A model generated the notes under the pieces. The model saw nothing but the letters and a program-made list of their open reading frames with translations, made no database searches and was not told the DNA's origin. Below are positions 1 through 6,081 of a DNA stretch of 6,961 nucleotides, in pieces; within the stretch, counting starts at the first letter, position 1; every line of letters begins with the position of its first letter. The position numbers and the translations under genes were made by a program. Source of the DNA: an uncultured Rhodocyclaceae bacterium (GTDB lineage Bacteria > Pseudomonadota > Gammaproteobacteria > Burkholderiales > Rhodocyclaceae); the NCBI GenBank assembly GCA_903930805.1, contig CAIYZZ010000382.1, positions 1 through 6,961 of the forward strand, given 5' to 3'.

Positions 1-1
1 C

Positions 2-379
2 AAGAACGTCATCGGCCCAATCAACCTGATCGTCTGCGCCACCTGTCTGACGCTGATGTTCTTCGAGAGCGCTTTCGGCATCTGCCTGGCGTGCAAGATC
101 TACAACCTGTTTTCGCGCCAACCGGCGCAGCACTGCCCCGGCGGCATCTGTGCAGTTGGCGCAGGGCGAAGTTTCCAAAAAGTCGGCACTGGCGAGACGG
201 CAATCGTCGTGGCGTTTTTGGCCGTAATCGGTTTTATCGGGCAGCACTTTTTTCCGCCGGTCGCCGCACCCAACCCTGCCCCGGTTACGGCCACGGCAGA
301 CGCCAAATGCACGCCGCCCGACTGGGCGGTGGCGATGGGCCACGCCGAGATGTGGAAGCTGCACAACAACTGCAAATAA
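2..379 (+). CDS. DUF4395-type membrane protein, 3' part (5' end outside window)
   Basis: The frame is open from the left edge and ends at TAA 377-379, giving 125 visible residues. Visible residues 1-35 form a hydrophobic stretch that ends in FGICLACKIYNLF, which resembles the C-terminal signature of DUF4395 proteins. A second membrane segment spans about residues 66-86, followed by a Pro/Ala-rich stretch and a tail ending NNCK. Eight cysteines are visible, several paired: C12/C15 (CATC), C28/C31 (CLAC) and C45/C50 (CPGGIC). The function of DUF4395 is not established; such proteins are often encoded near thioredoxin or rhodanese genes, so a redox or sulfur role is plausible. The next gene, an exported thioredoxin-like protein, starts 9 bp after the stop, so the two are very likely co-transcribed. 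The family call rests on motif recognition only. The part encoded by bases 177-204 coincides with a short DNA repeat. Confidence 0.72.
   Translation, partial: KNVIGPINLIVCATCLTLMFFESAFGICLACKIYNLFSRQPAQHCPGGICAVGAGRSFQKVGTGETAIVVAFLAVIGFIGQHFFPPVAAPNPAPVTATADAKCTPPDWAVAMGHAEMWKLHNNCK
177..204 (+). repeat. 28-nt direct repeat, copy 1 (inside DUF4395 gene)
   Basis: AAAAAGTCGGC-A-CTGGC-GAG-ACGGCAAT here matches bases 2020-2047 at 25 of 28 positions. This copy is coding and gives the segment around KVGTGETAI. The flanks on both sides do not match copy 2, so the similarity is confined to this block. Confidence 0.55.
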
Positions 380-388
380 AGGAAGACT

Positions 389-796
389 ATGAATGCACGC
401 AGATATTTTCTGGCGGCGATTGCCGCATCATTTGTAGCCGGTACCGCGCTCGCCGCACCGCCGACGGTTGAAATCGTCGCCATGTCGCACCCGCCGGTTC
501 AAGCCGCGCTCAAGCCCTTGCGCGAGTGGCTGGCCCAGCAAGGCGGCAAGCTCAAAGTCAGCGAGATCGACGCCGAAAGCGCGTCGGGCGAAAAACGGCT
601 AGAGGCGGTTGGACTCAAGGGCCATGTCCCTATCGTCATACTGATCGACAGCCAGTATCGCCAGCAGCGCAAGGATGGTAGCAAGGTGGCATTCGTCAAT
701 TTTCCGGCAGTGAAGGAAAGCCCGGCCGGCATTCGCGGCGACTGGCTAACCGAAGATGTCGAGGCAGTGCTGATTGAACGCATGAAAAAGCCATGA
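389..796 (+). CDS. Exported thioredoxin-like protein without cysteines
   Basis: A 135-residue protein. The start ATG at 389 has AAAGGAAG (378-385) just upstream and gives a clean signal peptide: MNARR, a hydrophobic core at about residues 6-20, and a likely cleavage after ALA (residue 22). The mature part begins with a beta strand (VEIVAMSHPP), continues with an amphipathic helix (about 37-51), then a strand ending EIDAES and a GLKGHVPIVILID segment. This order matches a thioredoxin fold: SHPP (33-36) sits where CxxC would lie, and V80-P81 matches the cis-proline position. There is no cysteine anywhere, so it cannot do dithiol redox chemistry itself. A binding or scaffold role is more likely. 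It lies between the DUF4395 gene and the MFS gene, and its stop overlaps an ATG (ATGA, 793-796). The fold call is inference from pattern; the specific function is unknown. Confidence 0.72.
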   Translation: MNARRYFLAAIAASFVAGTALAAPPTVEIVAMSHPPVQAALKPLREWLAQQGGKLKVSEIDAESASGEKRLEAVGLKGHVPIVILIDSQYRQQRKDGSKVAFVNFPAVKESPAGIRGDWLTEDVEAVLIERMKKP

Positions 797-822
797 AACT
801 CTTGCCGCGCGCCACGGAATGA
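793..822 (+). other. 9-codon reading frame bridging two genes by ATGA overlaps
   Basis: ATG 793-795 overlaps the TGA of the thioredoxin-like gene. The frame reads MKLLPRATE and stops at TGA 820-822, which overlaps the ATG of the MFS gene (819-821). Neither ATG has a recognisable Shine-Dalgarno sequence. It may be a coupling mini-cistron that hands ribosomes to the MFS start. Alternatively it may be the true MFS N-terminus separated from the main frame by an indel, since MKLLPR resembles how related transporters could begin. Confidence 0.35.
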
Positions 823-2021
823 TCCTGCCCGCCGGCGTCGCCTCCGAAGCGCGTCTGCTGCTCATCGGCCGCGCATTGCGGGCTTTCACCGATGGCTTCG
901 TCGCCATCTTGCTGCCCGCCTATCTGCTGGCGCTCGGCTTGGGCCAGTGGGAAGTCGGCTTCCTCAGTACCGCCACGCTGCTGGGTTCGGCCCTGCTGAC
1001 GCTGGCCGTCGGTCACTGGGGGCACAGGTTTCACCAGCGCCAACTGCTGCTGGCCGCGGCCGCCCTGATGACGCTCACGGGCCTGCTGCTGGCCGGACTA
1101 TCGGGTTTCTGGCCGCTGCTACTGGTGGCCTTCGTCGGCACGATGAACCCCAGTTCAGGTGATGTCAGCGTCTTTTTGCCCTTGGAGCACGCACGACTCG
1201 CCGAAGCGGCCCATGGCGACACCCGCACCACCTTGTTCGCCCGTTACAGCCTCATCGGCGCGCTGTGCGCCGCCGTGGGAGCACTCGCCACCGGCGTGCC
1301 AGATTGGCTCGGCAGTTTCGGCATCGACCGTCTCGTCGCATTGCGCGGCATGTTCGTCCTGTATGGCGCGACAGGATTGGCAATCTTCATGCTTTACTGC
1401 CAGCTACCCGAGCCGCAAGCCCATGAGCGTGCAGCCCCACCCACGCCGCTCGGGCCATCGCGTGGCATCGTCATCAAGCTCGCCGCGCTGTTTTCCCTGG
1501 ACGCCTTCGCCGGCGGATTGCTCGTCAGCACGCTATTGGCACTCTGGCTGTTCGAACGCTACGGCCTCTCGCTTGCCGCCGCCGGCAGCTTCTTTTTCTG
1601 GGCCGGCCTGCTCACGGCAGCATCGCAACTGGCAGCGCCCTGGGTCGCAAAACGTATCGGCCTACTCAACACGATGGTGTTCACGCACATCCCCGCCAAC
1701 CTCTGCCTCATCCTGGCGGCGCTCGCCCCCAGCCTGGCATGGGCGCTGGCCTTCCTGCTGCTGCGCAGCCTGCTCTCGCAGATGGACGTGCCGACGCGCT
1801 CTGCTTTCGTCATGGCCGTTGTCACGCCGGCCGAACGCGCCGCAGCGGCGAGTTTCACCGCCGTGCCGCGCAGCCTGGCCGCCGCCGCGAGTCCTGCTAT
1901 CGGCGGCGCACTCTTTGCTGCCGGCTGGCTCGCCGTGCCACTGCTGGCCTGCGGCGTGTTGAAGATCGTCTACGACCTGGCGATCTGGCAGGCATTCCGG
2001 CGCGTCAAACCGCAGCAGTAA
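819..2021 (+). CDS. MFS transporter, 12 predicted membrane helices
   Basis: A 400-residue protein with the length and hydrophobicity of a full major facilitator: about six helices before residue 195, a hydrophilic central loop (about 196-217, PEPQAHERAAPPTP), then about six more. The cytoplasmic loop between helices 2 and 3 reads GHWGHRFHQRQ (65-75), a degenerate version of MFS motif A in which the usual Asp is replaced. The C-terminal half has LLRSLLSQMDVPTRSAF (314-330) and a conserved-looking PRSLAAAASPAIGG (350-363), seen in a broad group of uncharacterised prokaryotic MFS proteins. The substrate cannot be read from sequence. ATG 819 is the first start in frame, because an in-frame TGA lies at 783-785 and no alternative start codon follows it. 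No Shine-Dalgarno is visible, so translation probably depends on coupling to the upstream gene. The gene converges on the cytochrome b gene with a 33-bp gap and no clear terminator hairpin. Confidence 0.85.
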   Translation: MILPAGVASEARLLLIGRALRAFTDGFVAILLPAYLLALGLGQWEVGFLSTATLLGSALLTLAVGHWGHRFHQRQLLLAAAALMTLTGLLLAGLSGFWPLLLVAFVGTMNPSSGDVSVFLPLEHARLAEAAHGDTRTTLFARYSLIGALCAAVGALATGVPDWLGSFGIDRLVALRGMFVLYGATGLAIFMLYCQLPEPQAHERAAPPTPLGPSRGIVIKLAALFSLDAFAGGLLVSTLLALWLFERYGLSLAAAGSFFFWAGLLTAASQLAAPWVAKRIGLLNTMVFTHIPANLCLILAALAPSLAWALAFLLLRSLLSQMDVPTRSAFVMAVVTPAERAAAASFTAVPRSLAAAASPAIGGALFAAGWLAVPLLACGVLKIVYDLAIWQAFRRVKPQQ

Positions 2022-2047
2022 AAAGTCGGCGCTGGCAGGACGGCAAT
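2020..2047 (+). repeat. 28-nt direct repeat, copy 2 (end of MFS gene and convergent gap)
   Basis: AAAAAGTCGGC-G-CTGGC-AGG-ACGGCAAT begins in the MFS stop codon and runs through most of the 33-bp gap before the cytochrome b stop. It matches 177-204 at 25 of 28 positions in the same orientation. It has no internal palindrome good enough for a terminator. Confidence 0.55.
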
Positions 2048-2054
2048 TAGTCTC

Positions 2055-2651
2055 TCAGTGCGTTTCTTCCCAGCCGGTAATCATCGCCTTGAGGTGCGCA
2101 GTCGGCGTGGCACCCGCCGTGATCAGGTAAACGTGGGCGATGAGGAAGGTGAGCATCAGGAAGGCACCAATGGTGTGGCCGGTAGCGACCCACTCCAGTG
2201 ACAGGTTGCCCAGTCCATAGGCCGCCCATTGATCGTAAAACATATACAGCCAGCCGGTGATCCAGATCAACGGGCTGATGAACAACAGCACGCCGAGATA
2301 GGCCAGACGCTGTAGCGGATTATGTTTCGACAGGAGGGTCTGGCGGTGCGGATGCGGCACTTTCTTGAAGATGCCGAACAGATAGTAACTGCCCATCTCC
2401 ACCACATTTTTAGTAGTCGGGATGTACTGTTTCCACTCGCCCGTCACCAGATGCCAGAAGATCGCGAAGATCCATAAGCCGACCAGAGCCCAGGCTGCAG
2501 TTGTATGGTAGCCCACTGCCTTCTCGAAGCCGAAGATGGTGTAGGTACCATGTATGTCAAAGGCGGTAAGCATGAGGAACATGATCAGGCCAGCCTGCGC
2601 CCAGTGCCAGAAGCGTTCGAATTTTTTGAAGATGTAGATTTTTTCAGACAT
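2055..2651 (-). CDS. Membrane cytochrome b (b561 / thiosulfate reductase cytochrome b type)
   Basis: A 198-residue integral membrane protein with four predicted helices (about 17-36, 50-70, 115-137 and 155-178). Candidate heme-ligating histidines lie in or near the helices: H16 in RFWHW, H49, H67 in FWHLV, H159 in GHT and H173 in IAHVY. This pattern is typical of diheme cytochrome b subunits that take electrons from the quinone pool and pass them to a periplasmic partner. The start codon is preceded by a strong GAGGAG site that overlaps the stop of the octaheme cytochrome gene, 11 bp away. The two genes are therefore almost certainly one operon and probably one electron-transfer unit. The long loop between helices 2 and 3 (about 71-114) is rich in Lys and His (KKVPHPHRQ). 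I infer the direction quinol to octaheme enzyme; the reverse is possible. Confidence 0.88.
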   Translation of the reverse strand: MSEKIYIFKKFERFWHWAQAGLIMFLMLTAFDIHGTYTIFGFEKAVGYHTTAAWALVGLWIFAIFWHLVTGEWKQYIPTTKNVVEMGSYYLFGIFKKVPHPHRQTLLSKHNPLQRLAYLGVLLFISPLIWITGWLYMFYDQWAAYGLGNLSLEWVATGHTIGAFLMLTFLIAHVYLITAGATPTAHLKAMITGWEETH

Positions 2652-2662
2652 GTGAATGCTCC

Positions 2663-4273
2663 TCAGGACTTCTTGCTGGAGATGACGCGCAGCAGGCCAT
2701 GCACGACGACGCCGAACAAGGTCAGAAAGACAAGAGCCCAGCCGGCTTTGTTAACCAACTCATTGTTGTGCTGAACCGGGATGTAGATGCCCTCGATACC
2801 GGCCAGACGACCTTCCCTGGCGTGGCATTCGACACAACCGAGGGCCTTGTCCTTCGGCGCTACCATATGGGTGATCGGCCAGTACATTTCCGTCGTGATG
2901 AAATCCACCTTGCCAGAAAAAGGCGCGCCGGTATTCTTCATGCCGGTGGTGATGGCTTTATCCCAAACGAGGTTCTTCCAGAAGCCGGTATCGTCGTTAC
3001 CCGCCGTGTGCGGCGTGACCAGCGACTTGTTAACCGGGTCGTAAGGCTGTTTGCCGCGCATGATTTTCATCGGCCAGATCAGCGACTTTCCATCAGTCGG
3101 GCTACCACCGATCCAGTTGATCTGCGTCGGTTTGTCACTCTTCTCGACCTTGTCACCCAGCAGGGTGTAGGTCACCTGGCCGTTGAACCAGCGATATTCG
3201 GGCTTGACGTTGGTACCCATGACGAAGTCGCCCTTGTGTGAGGCATAGACGACGTGCCCGTGCTCATCCTTCGTCGAAAACTGCTTGCCGTCCTTGTCGA
3301 GTTTGCCGGCGGTTGACCAGTCCCAGAACATCTTGGTGGGAACACCTCCGCGCGCAAAAGCCGGAATATGGCAGGTCTGGCAGGCAATCTTGTTGGAGTG
3401 CTGATTGAGACGCTCTGCCTGCTTGGCTTTTTTGTGCGGCGCATTGTCGTGGCAGGCGACGCAGGTAGCGGGGTTGCCTTCCCTGGCCTTGCCGCGCACA
3501 TGCGCGCCGCCCTTGTCGATGGCGGTGGGCGTGTAGCGGCTGCCCGGCACATCATGGCTCGAAGTCTTGTGGCAGGTGCCGCAGGTGAAGTCGAGGCCAG
3601 CCGCATCCATATGGATATCCACCTCGCCATCGGGTGCCGCCAGCGAAGTATCCATGTCGCCATGCTTGACGCCGTCGCCGCCACCGCCGCTGAAATGGCA
3701 GGCACCGCAGGTGTCGCGACTGGTCTTGCCGACCTTCTGCGCCACCTTGGACAGATCGACCGGCTTGAGCATCTTGCCGGAGCCGGGAGGGAGTTCGATG
3801 GGCGCACCGACAACCGGGTTGCCGGCGAGGCCGGGAGGCTTCGAGTAGGTACCTGTCGTGTCGTGGCAGACCACGCAGTCGACGTTCTCTTCCTTCGTGA
3901 AGTCGAAATTCTTGTCCTTCCAGCCGTAACCGACATGGCAGGCCGTACAAGCGGCATAGTTCGATGAAATCGAAATGCAGAAGTTATTGATGACGTTCTT
4001 CTTGCCCAGCTTCTGGTTGTTCTCCGGGTTGAGGAATTCCCAGGTCCAGTGCTTGGTGCGATGCACCTGCCTGGCGGCCTCGGTATGACAGGTCAGGCAG
4101 GCCCTGGTGACTTCAGGGCCCGACTTGAAGGTCTGCTGCAATTCCTTGAACTTGGTATGGTCTGCCGTGGAATTGAGCTTGACGGGCACATCGCTGGCTT
4201 GCGCCGGACTTATCCCGATCAGTGCGAGCCATCCCAAAAACACGGCGATGGCGGAACTGCGAATACGTAACAT
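2663..4273 (-). CDS. otr: Octaheme c-type cytochrome, tetrathionate reductase (Otr) family
   Basis: A 536-residue exported multiheme cytochrome. The signal peptide ends at about AQA (residue 26). Exactly eight CXXCH motifs are present, with first cysteines at residues 59, 109, 133, 189, 231, 271, 298 and 480; the long gap before the last is seen in the Otr family. NNFCI (97-101), ACTACHVGYGWKDKNFDF (108-125) and DVPGSRYTP (241-249) are family-like. In characterised Shewanella Otr the active-site heme carries a lysine distal ligand; K119 or K121, just after the second heme motif, are candidates. Family members reduce tetrathionate, and also hydroxylamine or nitrite in vitro, so the physiological substrate here is not certain. 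A C-terminal helix (about 509-530) followed by SSKKS should anchor it to the inner membrane facing the periplasm. AGGGAG lies before the ATG. Cytochrome b follows, and the gene diverges from a monoheme cytochrome and sulfur genes. Confidence 0.93.
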   Translation of the reverse strand: MLRIRSSAIAVFLGWLALIGISPAQASDVPVKLNSTADHTKFKELQQTFKSGPEVTRACLTCHTEAARQVHRTKHWTWEFLNPENNQKLGKKNVINNFCISISSNYAACTACHVGYGWKDKNFDFTKEENVDCVVCHDTTGTYSKPPGLAGNPVVGAPIELPPGSGKMLKPVDLSKVAQKVGKTSRDTCGACHFSGGGGDGVKHGDMDTSLAAPDGEVDIHMDAAGLDFTCGTCHKTSSHDVPGSRYTPTAIDKGGAHVRGKAREGNPATCVACHDNAPHKKAKQAERLNQHSNKIACQTCHIPAFARGGVPTKMFWDWSTAGKLDKDGKQFSTKDEHGHVVYASHKGDFVMGTNVKPEYRWFNGQVTYTLLGDKVEKSDKPTQINWIGGSPTDGKSLIWPMKIMRGKQPYDPVNKSLVTPHTAGNDDTGFWKNLVWDKAITTGMKNTGAPFSGKVDFITTEMYWPITHMVAPKDKALGCVECHAREGRLAGIEGIYIPVQHNNELVNKAGWALVFLTLFGVVVHGLLRVISSKKS

Positions 4274-4334
4274 GCTGAACTCCCTTTTGGATGCAACCGG
4301 CTGGCAACGTTAACCCTGTCGGAATAAACCTACA

Positions 4335-4351
4335 ATACTCCATTAGAGTAT
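4335..4351. promoter_or_regulatory. 17-bp inverted repeat, possible operator
   Basis: ATACTC-CATTA-GAGTAT is a perfect 6-bp dyad with a 5-bp spacer, in the AT-richest part of the divergent gap. It sits immediately upstream of the proposed -35 of the plus-strand promoter and about 62 bp from the octaheme gene start. A dimeric regulator bound there could control both directions. No specific regulator can be named from the sequence. Confidence 0.4.
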
Positions 4352-4352
4352 G

Positions 4353-4381
4353 TTTATATTGCATTGCAGCAGTGCTATGCT
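4353..4381 (+). promoter_or_regulatory. Candidate sigma70-type promoter for the cytochrome c / permease / rhodanese operon
   Basis: TTTATA (4353-4358), a 17-bp spacer and TATGCT (4376-4381) with an extended -10 TG at 4373-4374 lie in the right place for the gene starting at 4423. The -35 is weak; the extended -10 supports the call. Transcription would begin near 4388. No convincing minus-strand promoter for the octaheme operon was found in 4274-4422, though AT-rich sequence there could hold one. Confidence 0.4.
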
Positions 4382-4422
4382 TACGAACAGATAGTCATCA
4401 GCACCCTTAGAGGAGCGTCAAA

Positions 4423-4809
4423 ATGAAACTTCGTTATGTCCTGCCAATTCTCACTGCCACCACCCTGTTCGCCTCCGCCGCGCAGGCCTACGATGCCGAC
4501 TGGAAGCGTGGTCGCATCTATTACCGCAGCGTCTGCACATCTTGCCACGTCGCTTCGCCGATCGGCCAAATCAACCCCAGCAGCAAGACCAAGGCCGAAT
4601 GGGCGACCTACATGAAGGCCGACAAGCACGCCAAGGGCAAAGATGCCGTTAAGCAATATGTCAGCAAAGCCTATCGTGCCAGCATCAAATCGGCTAACAA
4701 GGCAGCGGAGAAGTTCGCCGACGTGCCTGATCAGGAATTGCTCGAAGACATCACGATCTTTCTTCAGCGTGGTGCCAAGGATGGCGAAAGCCCCGCAAGT
4801 TGCAGTTAA
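4423..4809 (+). CDS. Exported monoheme cytochrome c
   Basis: A 128-residue class I-like cytochrome c. The signal peptide (MKLRYVLPIL and a hydrophobic core) is likely cleaved after AQA (residue 22). One heme site, CTSCH, lies at residues 38-42, preceded by RGRIYYRSV, the usual first helix. The distal ligand is not certain: M64 in WATYMKADKH is the best candidate, with H69 close by. A C-terminal helix contains DQELLEDITIFLQRG (103-117), typical of small cytochromes c. A non-heme cysteine, C127, lies one residue from the end. GAGGAG lies 7-12 bases before the ATG. The gene is first in the plus-strand operon, diverges from the octaheme cytochrome, and is 22 bp ahead of the permease gene. It probably carries electrons in the periplasm to or from the neighbouring redox proteins (inference). 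Confidence 0.88.
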   Translation: MKLRYVLPILTATTLFASAAQAYDADWKRGRIYYRSVCTSCHVASPIGQINPSSKTKAEWATYMKADKHAKGKDAVKQYVSKAYRASIKSANKAAEKFADVPDQELLEDITIFLQRGAKDGESPASCS

Positions 4810-4831
4810 TACAGAAATGTGAGGCAGTTCC

Positions 4832-6070
4832 ATGAGTGCCGATAACGGCTGGCTGGCCGGCTTCAAGGCCGATTATGAACAGATTTTCGTCGAATCATGG
4901 TCACCTTACGTCGGGGCCATCCTTCTGGTGCTGGTCGTCATCGGTTTGATGATCAACGGTTTGTTCTGGGGCGTCTTCGGCGGCGTGAAATATTGGGGCG
5001 ACCAGTTCAATCACCTGATTGGCCTCGCACCCTTGCTCGGCATCGGGCAACCGGACGAGGGTTTCCTCACCCACCGCATGTCGCTGATGAACATCATGCT
5101 GCTGCTCGGTGCCTTTGCCGCCGCACTGATGTCACGGCAATTCCAGCCCAACCGCCCGCCGCAGCTGGAACTCGTCTGGGCGATGCTCGGCGGCTCCATG
5201 CTGGGCATCGGCGCATCACTGGCCGGTGGTTGCACCACGGGCGGCTTCTTCAATCCGGTACTGCATTCCTCTCCGGCCGGCTGGATGATGTGGGTCGGCC
5301 TGCTTGCCGGCGCGGTGATCGGCCTGAAATTGCTGTTGTGGACACTTGAGAATATCGAGTGGGGCATGCAGGCACCCCCCAGGATCGATCTGCCGGAGGG
5401 CCTGACGAAAATCATGCCCTTCTTCGGTCTCGCCGTCATCGTCGGGGTTCTGCTCTGGGCGACGAGTTGGTATGGCTCATCCGATACCGTGCTGGTCACG
5501 CGCGCCGTGATCGTTTTGCTCGGTTTCCTCATCGGCTTCATCATGCACCGCGCCCGGCTCTGCTTCGCCCGCGCCTTTCGCGAGCCCTTCATGACCGCCG
5601 AGGGCGACATGACCAAGGCGGTGATCCTCGCCCTGGCCATCGGCATCCCCATCGCTGCCTTCCTCTTCGAGAAGAAAGTGATCGATCCCTACATCGCCAT
5701 TCCACCCACATTCTGGATCGGCTCGCTGCTCGGCGGCCTGATCTTCGGCATCGGCATGATCTTCGCCGGCGGCTGCGCCTCGGGTTCGCTCTGGCGCATG
5801 GGCGAAGGCCACTTCAAGCTCTGGGTCTCGATGTTCTTCTTCGCCTGGATTGGTTCGGTCGCCAGCGCCCTGTTCAAGAAGCTCGGCCTCACCTCGGTCG
5901 ACCCGGACAATATGGAAAGCTTCGAGATCACTGCCGTCGGCTACCAGGCTTATTGGCCCGAGACCCTTCCCGGCTGGGGCTGGACACTACTAGCCGGCGG
6001 CGCCTTGCTGCTGGTCTGGTACGCTTTCGTCCGCTATAACGAATCGACAGAAAAATTCACTGTGCTCTAA
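4832..6070 (+). CDS. YeeE/YedE family (TsuA-like) thiosulfate/sulfur permease
   Basis: A 412-residue polytopic membrane protein with two pseudo-symmetric halves. Each half carries the YeeE/YedE signature: SLAGGCTTGGFFNP (129-142) and IFAGGCASGSLWRMGEGH (310-327). A further conserved segment, HRARLCFARAFREPF (239-253), lies between them. The three cysteines in these motifs, C134, C244 and C315, are the only ones in the protein. In the structurally studied family member, conserved cysteines line the path for thiosulfate, so uptake of thiosulfate or another sulfur species is the best functional call; selenium or other sulfur compounds remain possible. The N-terminus is preceded by GAGG at suitable spacing. 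The gene is 22 bp after cytochrome c and 11 bp before an exported rhodanese, a common pairing for this family. The length corresponds to a full two-domain version rather than the small split form. Confidence 0.9.
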   Translation: MSADNGWLAGFKADYEQIFVESWSPYVGAILLVLVVIGLMINGLFWGVFGGVKYWGDQFNHLIGLAPLLGIGQPDEGFLTHRMSLMNIMLLLGAFAAALMSRQFQPNRPPQLELVWAMLGGSMLGIGASLAGGCTTGGFFNPVLHSSPAGWMMWVGLLAGAVIGLKLLLWTLENIEWGMQAPPRIDLPEGLTKIMPFFGLAVIVGVLLWATSWYGSSDTVLVTRAVIVLLGFLIGFIMHRARLCFARAFREPFMTAEGDMTKAVILALAIGIPIAAFLFEKKVIDPYIAIPPTFWIGSLLGGLIFGIGMIFAGGCASGSLWRMGEGHFKLWVSMFFFAWIGSVASALFKKLGLTSVDPDNMESFEITAVGYQAYWPETLPGWGWTLLAGGALLLVWYAFVRYNESTEKFTVL

Positions 6071-6081
6071 AGGAGATCAAG

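Noticed and set aside
1159..1962. Long plus-strand frame of 267 codons inside the MFS gene
   Set aside because: It is a shifted frame of the transporter. Its composition (runs of Ser, Arg, Pro, Cys) is that of an out-of-frame GC-rich reading, with no domain.
2022..2054. Possible bidirectional terminator between the convergent MFS and cytochrome b genes
   Set aside because: No stable stem with a flanking T-run is visible in the 33-bp gap. Readthrough or a factor-dependent end is as likely.
3368..3967. Plus-strand frame of 199 codons opposite the octaheme cytochrome
   Set aside because: The minus strand holds a complete octaheme protein with all eight heme motifs in one frame. The antisense frame shows no recognisable domain.
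4331..4336. TACAAT as a plus-strand -10 box
   Set aside because: No acceptable -35 at 15-18 bp upstream; the extended -10 at 4373-4381 is better placed.
5011..5652. Minus-strand frame of 213 codons opposite the permease
   Set aside because: It is antisense to a clear YeeE/YedE gene, with low-complexity composition and no start context.
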